A stretch of 22,058 nucleotides of DNA from DATHTC01 sp050262775 (GTDB lineage: Bacteria > Actinomycetota > Thermoleophilia > Gaiellales > Gaiellaceae): NCBI GenBank assembly GCA_050262775.1, contig JBLNEO010000115.1, positions 1-22,058 of the forward strand, written 5' to 3'. Positions 13,575 through 19,568 of the stretch are shown in pieces (the stretch's first letter is position 1; each line of letters starts with the position of its first letter). The translations under genes were made by a program, and so were the position numbers. The notes under the pieces were generated by a model. That model saw only the letters and a program-made list of their open reading frames with translations, was not told the DNA's origin and did not search any database.

Positions 13575-16241
13575 TCAGCCGCGCTCCATCCGCACGGCGC
13601 ACGCCTTGTACTCGCCCGTGCCCGTGCGCGGGTCCGTGGCGTCGTTCGTGAGCCAGTTCGCGTTCGCCTCCGCCCAGTGGAGCGCCATCCAGACGATCCC
13701 GGGCAGGACGCGCTCGCCGACCGCGGCCCGGGCGACGAGCGTCCCGCGGCGGCTCGTGAGCCGCACGGGGTCGCCGTCATGGAGGCCGAGCGCGTTCGCG
13801 TCCTCGCGGTTCACCTCGACGAACGGCTCCTCCTGCTTCGCCACGACCCCGTCGGCGCGGCGCGTCATCGACGACGTGTTGTAGTGGTAGAGCGTCCGGC
13901 CCGTCGAGAGCAGGAGCGGGTACTCGGCGTCCGGCTCCTCGGCCGGCGGGTGGTAGTCGACGGGGTGGAAGAGCCCGCCGCCCTCGCGTGCCGGGCCGCC
14001 GACGTGCAGGACCGGCGTCCCGGGATGACCCGGCTCGGGGCACGGCCACTGGATCCCGTTCTCCTCGAGCGCCGCCCAGCTCATGCCCGCCCACGGCGCC
14101 GCGAGCCCGCGGAACTCGTCCCACACCTCCTCGGGCGAGGCGTACGTCCAGGCTGCGCCCATCGCGTTCGCGAGCGCGACGAGGATCTCCCAGTCGGGCT
14201 TCGCCTCCCCCGGTGACGGGACGGCGGTTCGGACCCGGCTGACGCGCCGCTCCGTGTTCGTGAACGTCCCGTCCTTCTCCGCGAACGAGCCGGCGGGGAG
14301 GACGACGTCGGCGTACCGGCGCGCGGTCTCGTGCAGGAACAGGTCCTGGCACACGAGGAAGTCCAGCTTGCCGAAGCCGTCGAGGACATGATTCGCGTTC
14401 GGGTCGCTGTGCGCCGGGTCCTCGCCGACGAGCAGCATCCCGTGGATCCGCCCGTCGTGCATGCCGGCGACCATCTGGTCGAGCCGGAGGCCGGGCGTCG
14501 CGGGCACCTCGGCGCCCCACGCGGCGGAGAACGTCGCACGGGCCTCCGCCGACTCGACGGGCTGGTAGCCGGGGAGATAGAGCGGATGGCAGCCGGCGTC
14601 CGCGGCGCCCTGGACGTTGTTCTGGCCGCGCATGGCGTAGAGCCCGGTCGACTCGCGGCCGAGGTGCCCGGTGGCGAGGACGAGGTTCGCGAGCGCCCAC
14701 ACGTTCTCGACCGCGTGCGCGTGCTCGGTGATCCCGAGCGTGTAGAAGATCGCGGCGCGCGGCTCCGCGGCGTACTCGCGCGCGGTCCACCGGATCGCGT
14801 CGGCCGGCACGCCCGTCACGCGCTCGGCCTCCTCGGGGGTGTAGCCGCGGACGCGGGCGCGGACCGCCTCGACCCCCTCGGTGTGGTCGCGGACGTAATC
14901 GGCGTCCTCGAGTCCCTCCTCGAAGATCACGTGGAGCATCGCGTTCAGCAGCCAGACGTCGGTGCCGGGCCGGAGCTGCAGGTGCCGCGTCGCGAGCTTC
15001 GTCAGCCAGATGCGCCGCGGGTCGGCGACGACGAGGGTGGCGCCGTCGCGCACGGCCTTCTTCATCCGCAGCGCGGCGACCGGATGCGCCTCGGTCGTGT
15101 TCGACCCGATCACGAACAGGAACCGCGCGCGCTCGACCTCGGGGAGGGAGTTGGTGGAGGCGCCTCTGCCGAACGACCTGACCAGGCCGTAGAGGGTCGG
15201 AGCGTGTCAGGTGGCCTCGCACGACTGGACCGAGTTGACCTCGAACCGCGTGCGGGCGAGCTTCTGGGTGAGGTAGTTCTCCTCCATCGTGAGGCGCGCG
15301 GAGGCGACGACGCCGAGCGCCTGCGGGCCGTGGCGGCGCTTCACGGCGAGCAGCCCGTCGGCCGCCGCGCCGAGGGCCTCGTCCCATGACGCCCGGTGGA
15401 GCTCGCCGTCGGCGCCGCGGACGAGCGGGTGCGTCAGCCGGTCCTCGTGGTGGACGAAGCCGTACGCGAAGCGGCCCTTGACGCACAGCTCGCCGTCGTT
15501 CGGCAGCGTCCCGCGCGTGGAGGTGACCTTGACGATGCGCTGCGTCGCGGGGTCGACGTTCAGGTCGAGCTGGCAGCCGACGCCGCAGTAGGGACAGGTC
15601 GTCCGCACCGTCGCGAGCGCGCGCTCGGTGGTGCCGGCCGCGGCTTTCTCGTAGATCGCTCCCGTGGGGCAGACCGAGAGGCAGCCGCCGCAGAGCTCGC
15701 ACTCGGTGTCGAGCCACGAGAAGCCGTGCGTGGGGACGACGCGCGCCTCGGCGCCCCGGCCCTCGATGCCGAGGGCGCCGCAGCCCATCACCTCGCGCGT
15801 GTAGCGGACGCACCGCGCGCAGAGGATGCAGGCGTCGGGGTCGAAGCCGAGGAGCCGGTTGCGGTCCGTGTAGGGCTCGCGCGGCGCGAGCGTCAGCGGC
15901 GCCTCGGCGCCGTGAGTCGCGGCGAGCTCGGCCAGCTCGTCGGGCCGCCCGCCCGCGGCAGCGGCGTGCTCGCTCAGCAGCATCTCCGTCAGCGTGTGCC
16001 GCAGCGCCGACGCCGCCCCGTCCGTCGCGACGACCATGCCGTCGACGACGCGCGTCGCGCAGGCGGGGACGGGGCGCGCCGCGCCTTCGACATCCACGAC
16101 GCACAGCCGGCAGCCGCCGTACGGCTCCAGCCTGTCGTCGTGGCAGAGGGTCGGGACGTCGGCGCCCGCGCGCCGCAGCGCGTCGAGGAGCAGCTCGCCG
16201 TCGCGGGCCTCGACGGCGCGTCCGTCGACGACGATCGTCAT
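13575..16241 (-). CDS. fdhA: selenocysteine-containing NAD-linked formate dehydrogenase, catalytic (Mo/W) subunit, read through TGA at 15207-15209
   Basis: An 888-residue protein if the in-frame TGA (codon 345) is read as selenocysteine. N-terminal [2Fe-2S] domain: Cys33, 44, 47, 61. Ferredoxin-like domain: Cys138, 141, 144 and CELCGGCLSVCP (181, 184, 187, 191). Molybdopterin-oxidoreductase [4Fe-4S] motif CPYCGVGC (216, 219, 223), then the CVKGRFAYGF segment. The active site reads SCEAT-U-HAPTLYGL: Cys at -4 and His at +1, as in 'CAR-U/C-HxPT' of known formate dehydrogenases, and the frame continues into GSNTTEAHPV and a C-terminal molybdopterin-dinucleotide domain ending in CAVRMERG. It oxidises formate to CO2 and passes electrons to the NuoEF-like partner and NAD+. 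Oddities are the missing His(Cys)3 cysteines and Thr148 where a Cys is usual. ATGA overlap with the upstream gene. If no Sec machinery exists, this would be a broken gene. Confidence 0.9.
15174..15209 (-). promoter_or_regulatory. SECIS-like hairpin with in-frame UGA (selenocysteine insertion signal)
   Basis: On the minus strand the UGA (15209-15207) is followed by 18 nt and then the loop GGCCUG (15188-15183). The stem pairs CGACC (15199-15195) with GGUCG (15178-15174). Above it are a bulged C, a U-A pair, a CU/C internal loop and a two-pair AC/GU top. From memory, E. coli fdhF has GGUCUG at the same 18-nt distance. The unpaired U in the upper stem and the GG at the loop start are the features SelB recognises. 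The fold was drawn by hand. Confidence 0.6.
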
Positions 16242-17785
16242 GCGGCCTCCCCCAGGGGCGCGAACAGCTCGGGCCAGTGGCGCATCGCCGCCCGGAAGGG
16301 AAGCGGCGCCGCCTGCCCGAGGCCGCAGATCGACGTGCGCTCCATGGCGTCGAGCCAGCGCTCGACCTCGGCGCGCGTCATCGGCGCGAGGCCGTCCGCG
16401 AGACCGACCGCCACCGTGTGCAGCGCGCGGTTGCCGATGCGGCACGGCGTGCACTTCTGGCACGACTCCTCGGCGAAGAAGCGCATCGTCTCGGCCAGCA
16501 GGCGAAGCACCGGGTACCGCTCGGGGAAGACCTGGACGGCCGCCGAGCCGACCGCGGCCGACCACGGCCGCAGCGCGGCGTCGGTGAGCGGCAGGTCGAG
16601 CGCGTCGGGCGGCAGGATGCCGCTCGCGGCGCCGCCGGGGACGATCGCGCCCACCGGCTCGGTCGCACCGCCGCCGAGCCCCTCGACGAGCTCGCGGATC
16701 GTGATCCCGCACGGCGCCTCGTAGCAGCCGGGCCGGGCGACGGCGCCCGAGAGCGAGTAGAGGCGCGTGCCGTGTTCGCCGCCGATCCCGAGGCCGGCGA
16801 ACCACGCGCCGCCGCGGCCGACGATCGCGGGGACGTGGGCGAGCGTCTCGACGTTGTTCACGAGTGTCGGACGTCCGAGGAGGCCGTGCTCGGCGGGGAA
16901 GGGGGGACGCAGCCTCGGCATCGGGCGGCGGCCCTCCATCGACTCGAGCAGCGCGCTCTCCTCGCCGCAGACGTACGAGCCGGCGCCGACGACGAGGCCG
17001 ACGGCGCGGCCGTCCAGCAGCCCCGCGTCTCGGAGCTCGTCGAGCGCCGCGAGGAGGCGGGCGCGCGCGCGGGCGTACTCCTCGCGGAGGTAGATCCACG
17101 CCTCCGACGCGCCGACCGTCCGCATCGCCACGAGCAGGCCCTCGAGCAGCAGGTGCGGGCGGCGCTCGAGCACGTACCGGTCCTTGATCGTTCCGGGCTC
17201 GCCCTCGTCGGCGTTGACGACCACGACCGGCTGCGCCGCCTGCGCGCGCACGGCGGCCCACTTGCGGAACGTCGGGAAGCCCGCGCCGCCCAGCCCGCGG
17301 AGGCACGAGGCCTCGAGCTCGGCGAGGACCTCCCGCGGCGTCGCCCCGAGCGCCGCGAACGGGCCGTAGTCGGCGAGCGTGGCGTCGACGCGTCCGAGCC
17401 CGAGCGACGGCCCGTCGTTGCAGGTGTGCTCGACCGGCTCGAACGGGTCGTCGCCGCGGAGCGCGAAGGGCGCGCGGTCGCAGTGGCCGAGGCAGGCGAC
17501 CTCGACCGCCTCGCCGTGCTCACGCTCCCGTGCGAGGAGCTCGCGTGCCCCCATGCAGTCGCAGGCTGGACCCGTGCAGACGCGGACGGTCTCGGTCGCG
17601 ACGTCGAGGTACGCGTACGACGACGCGACGTCGGCGACCTCGCCCCGCCGCAGACCCATGTGGTCGGCGAGCGCGTCCGAGAGCGCCGGCGTGACCGGTC
17701 CGATCTCCCGGCGCAGGCGGCCGAGGTTCGGCAGGAGCGCCGTCCGGCTGCGCGGCAGCGAGGGGACGAGGCGGGAGCCGTCCAT
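16238..17785 (-). CDS. fdhB: formate dehydrogenase NAD+/FMN subunit: fused NuoE-like and NuoF-like protein
   Basis: A 515-residue fusion. Residues 1 to about 115 are a NuoE-type thioredoxin-like [2Fe-2S] domain with Cys70, Cys75, Cys98 and Cys102 (CX4C...CX3C, the exact NuoE spacing). The rest is NuoF: GLGGAGFPTFRKW (FMN site), NADEGEPGTIKDR and GAGSYVCGEESALLESMEG (NADH/FMN), then the [4Fe-4S] motif SCQKCTPC (Cys442, 445, 448) with Cys487 in SICGLGQAAPLPF. It carries electrons between the catalytic subunit and NAD+ in the cytosol. Complex I and most FDHs have these as two genes; a fusion is also known in some formate dehydrogenases and NAD-reducing hydrogenases. The stop overlaps the catalytic subunit's ATG (ATGA). 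Complex I is excluded because no other nuo genes flank it. Confidence 0.92.
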   Translation of the reverse strand: MDGSRLVPSLPRSRTALLPNLGRLRREIGPVTPALSDALADHMGLRRGEVADVASSYAYLDVATETVRVCTGPACDCMGARELLAREREHGEAVEVACLGHCDRAPFALRGDDPFEPVEHTCNDGPSLGLGRVDATLADYGPFAALGATPREVLAELEASCLRGLGGAGFPTFRKWAAVRAQAAQPVVVVNADEGEPGTIKDRYVLERRPHLLLEGLLVAMRTVGASEAWIYLREEYARARARLLAALDELRDAGLLDGRAVGLVVGAGSYVCGEESALLESMEGRRPMPRLRPPFPAEHGLLGRPTLVNNVETLAHVPAIVGRGGAWFAGLGIGGEHGTRLYSLSGAVARPGCYEAPCGITIRELVEGLGGGATEPVGAIVPGGAASGILPPDALDLPLTDAALRPWSAAVGSAAVQVFPERYPVLRLLAETMRFFAEESCQKCTPCRIGNRALHTVAVGLADGLAPMTRAEVERWLDAMERTSICGLGQAAPLPFRAAMRHWPELFAPLGEAA

Positions 17786-17865
17786 CGCCCAACTGTGCTC
17801 CGGCGGCGGCCCGGGGCCATCCGTAGATTTCCGCTCCGCGGCGGGCCGGGCTACGGGAAGAGGAC

Positions 17866-17894
17866 GGGGCGCCGCGGCGGTGCCGCGGCGCCCC
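17866..17894 (-). terminator. strong GC hairpin downstream of the cold-shock gene (terminator-like)
   Basis: A perfect 12-bp stem, GGGGCGCCGCGG (17866-17877) with CCGCGGCGCCCC (17883-17894), closes the loop CGGTG. It begins 11 bases after the stop codon of the cold-shock gene. On the minus strand it is followed by GTCCTCTTCCC, pyrimidine-rich but not a true T-run, as is usual for GC-rich genomes. It probably insulates the formate dehydrogenase operon from read-through. Confidence 0.65.
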
Positions 17895-17905
17895 GGAAAT
17901 CGGGC

Positions 17906-18112
17906 TTAGCCGATCAGGACGACGTTCTCGGCCTGCGGGCCCTTCTGACCCTCGGTGGCGTCGAACTCGACCTTCGCGCCCTCCGTCAGGGACTTGAAGC
18001 CCTGGCCGGAGATGCCGGTGTGGTGGACGAAGAGGTCCTTGCCGCCCTCGTCGGGCGTGATGAACCCGTACCCCTTCTCGTCGCTGAACCACTTGACGGT
18101 TCCGGTTGCCAT
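17906..18112 (-). CDS. cspA: cold-shock protein (CspA family)
   Basis: A 68-residue single cold-shock domain with both nucleic-acid-binding motifs: RNP1 as KGYGFIT (residues 13-19) and RNP2 as LFVHH (27-31). The C-terminus (EGAKVEFDATEGQKGPQAENVVLI) is standard. It is a cytosolic RNA chaperone that melts structures in mRNA, valuable in a genome this GC-rich. The ATG is preceded by GGGGAGG with seven bases spacing. About 100 bp separate it from the lipoprotein gene upstream, enough for its own promoter and a long leader as Csp genes usually have. A strong hairpin follows the stop. Identity is certain; whether it is cold-induced is not shown. Confidence 0.97.
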   Translation of the reverse strand: MATGTVKWFSDEKGYGFITPDEGGKDLFVHHTGISGQGFKSLTEGAKVEFDATEGQKGPQAENVVLIG

Positions 18113-18189
18113 AGAAACACCTCCCCTGCTGAACTCACGAACGTGCCGGGAAGGCGAAACGCGCTTACCGAAACTCGCTCTTGGTGACG

Positions 18190-18205
18190 TACAGGATGGA
18201 CTGTA
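18190..18205. repeat. small inverted repeat TACAG-N6-CTGTA upstream of the cold-shock gene
   Basis: TACAG (18190-18194) and CTGTA (18201-18205) are reverse complements with a six-base spacer (GATGGA). They lie 78 bp upstream of the cold-shock start codon and just past the lipoprotein stop. It could be a small operator or a weak transcript-end structure. At this length chance cannot be excluded. Confidence 0.3.
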
Positions 18206-18212
18206 GCCCGTT

Positions 18213-18653
18213 TCACTCGGGTCGGTTGGTGATGTGCACCGAGGTGCGGTCGTCGTCGCACGACCGGAGCGCGACGATCCCGTCCGACGACTCGTCCGCG
18301 GTCTTGTAGGCGACCTCGGCGTCGTCCTCCTCGATCTCGTCGAACGTGACGCTCCAGCCCGCGTCCTCGAAGCCGCTCCTGTAGTCGTCGTAGAGCTCCT
18401 CGAGCCCCCGGTCGGCGTAGCCGTCGACGACGCGCGTCGGGCCCTTGTCCTCGGCCGAGACCCAGGTGATCCCCTCGAGCTCGGGGAACCCGGCCGGGAG
18501 TCCGGTCGCCTCCGAGGTCGCCGAGCCCTCGCATGTGACGGTGCCGCGGCCGGTCGCCGCCTCCGCCTCGCGCTCCGCCTCGCTCTCTCCGTCGCCGCCG
18601 CCGCACCCGCTCAAGGACAGGGCCAGCATGCCGGCCAATAGCGTGTTCTTCAT
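18213..18653 (-). CDS. putative lipoprotein of unknown function
   Basis: A 146-residue exported lipoprotein. The signal peptide is MKNTLLAGMLALSLSG with lipidation at Cys17 (LSLSGC). A Gly/Glu-rich linker follows, then a small folded domain containing the 'LPAGFPELEGITWVS' segment and 'ELYDDYRSGFEDAGWSVTFDEIEEDDAEVAYKTADESSDGIVALRSC', which reads like a two-layer alpha/beta domain. Cys41 and the late Cys could form a disulfide. I do not recognise the family. It starts nine bases after the desaturase stop and has no strong ribosome-binding site, so it is probably co-transcribed with and translationally linked to the desaturase. A role at the membrane surface is likely, but no more can be said. 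Confidence 0.8.
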   Translation of the reverse strand: MKNTLLAGMLALSLSGCGGGDGESEAEREAEAATGRGTVTCEGSATSEATGLPAGFPELEGITWVSAEDKGPTRVVDGYADRGLEELYDDYRSGFEDAGWSVTFDEIEEDDAEVAYKTADESSDGIVALRSCDDDRTSVHITNRPE

Positions 18654-18662
18654 CCCGGGAGC

Positions 18663-19553
18663 CTAGGCGATCGACTTGGCGGCCTGCTTCGCCTCGGGGA
18701 TCCGCGTCACGCGCCAGGCGAGCCCCGTCTTCTCGAGCGCGCAGATCACCCACGCGCCCGGATCGGTGGCGAGCTGGAGGCGTCGCATGCCGTGGAACGC
18801 GCTCGTCGGGAACGCGTGGTGGTTGTTGTGCCACGACTCGCCGAACGAGACGAGCGAGAGCCACCAGACGTTGCGGGACTCGTCCGACGAGCGGAACTGG
18901 CGCCGGCCGAAGAAGTGGCAGATCGAGTTGATCGACCACGTGACGTGGTGAAGCAGCAGGATCCGCACGGCACCGCCCCACACGAGCCCGGCGACGAATC
19001 CGTACCGGCCGCCGATCCAGAGCCAGCCGACGAGCGCGGGGAGGACGAGCGAGACGAGCACCGTCGGCCCGAAGAGGCGCGAGATCAGGCGCAGTCCGCG
19101 GTCGTCGAGGAGGTCCTTCGCGTAGCGCGCGTGGTCGGCGCGCCCGGCGCTCGAGAAGATCCACCCGGTGTGCGCGTGCCAGAGGCCGCGCACGGCCTCG
19201 AGGAGACCGTCGCCGAAGCCGGCGTGCGGCGAGTGCGGGTCGCCCTCCACGTCGGAGAACTGATGGTGCTTGCGGTGGTCCGCGACCCAGGTGACGACGG
19301 GGCCTTCGACCGCCATCTGCCCGAGCACCGCGAAGGCGTAGCGCACGGGCGCGAAGGTCTGGAACGACCGGTGCGTGAACAGCCGGTGGTAGCCGACGGT
19401 GATGCCGACGCCGGTGAGCACGTACCCGACGGCGAGGATGGCGAGCTCCCTCGGCCCGACCATGCGCTCCCAGAGCAGGATGATCGCGGCCAGGAGGCCG
19501 GCGAGCGGGAGCGTCACGCCGGCGAGGTTGACCAGCTTGTGGGTGCGCGTCAT
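18663..19553 (-). CDS. acyl-CoA / fatty-acid desaturase (stearoyl-CoA delta-9 type)
   Basis: A 296-residue membrane di-iron enzyme that introduces a double bond into acyl chains, using O2 and reducing power from a ferredoxin or cytochrome-type donor. The three His boxes are present: HRLFTH (56-61), HRKHH (93-97) and HNNHH (242-246). The downstream FGxSWHNNHHAFP-like segment is typical of the stearoyl-CoA/DesA3 family. Two hydrophobic hairpins flank the boxes (residues 8-53 and about 150-185). It is slightly shorter than eukaryotic SCD, as usual for bacterial members. The next genes on the same strand are a lipoprotein and a cold-shock protein, suggesting membrane-fluidity control. Its start codon lies only 15 bp from that of the divergent exporter. 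Confidence 0.94.
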   Translation of the reverse strand: MTRTHKLVNLAGVTLPLAGLLAAIILLWERMVGPRELAILAVGYVLTGVGITVGYHRLFTHRSFQTFAPVRYAFAVLGQMAVEGPVVTWVADHRKHHQFSDVEGDPHSPHAGFGDGLLEAVRGLWHAHTGWIFSSAGRADHARYAKDLLDDRGLRLISRLFGPTVLVSLVLPALVGWLWIGGRYGFVAGLVWGGAVRILLLHHVTWSINSICHFFGRRQFRSSDESRNVWWLSLVSFGESWHNNHHAFPTSAFHGMRRLQLATDPGAWVICALEKTGLAWRVTRIPEAKQAAKSIA

Positions 19554-19568
19554 CGGCGGGTCCTCTCC

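Noticed and set aside
15207..15209. TGA in fdhA taken as a nonsense mutation (pseudogene)
   Set aside because: The position is exactly the Mo-ligand Sec/Cys site, flanking residues are conserved, no other lesion exists over 888 codons, and a hairpin with correct loop spacing follows.
16238..17785. Part of a complex I (nuo) operon
   Set aside because: NuoE and NuoF domains are present and FdhA is NuoG-like at its N-terminus, but the catalytic subunit has the full formate dehydrogenase active site and no other nuo genes flank the pair.
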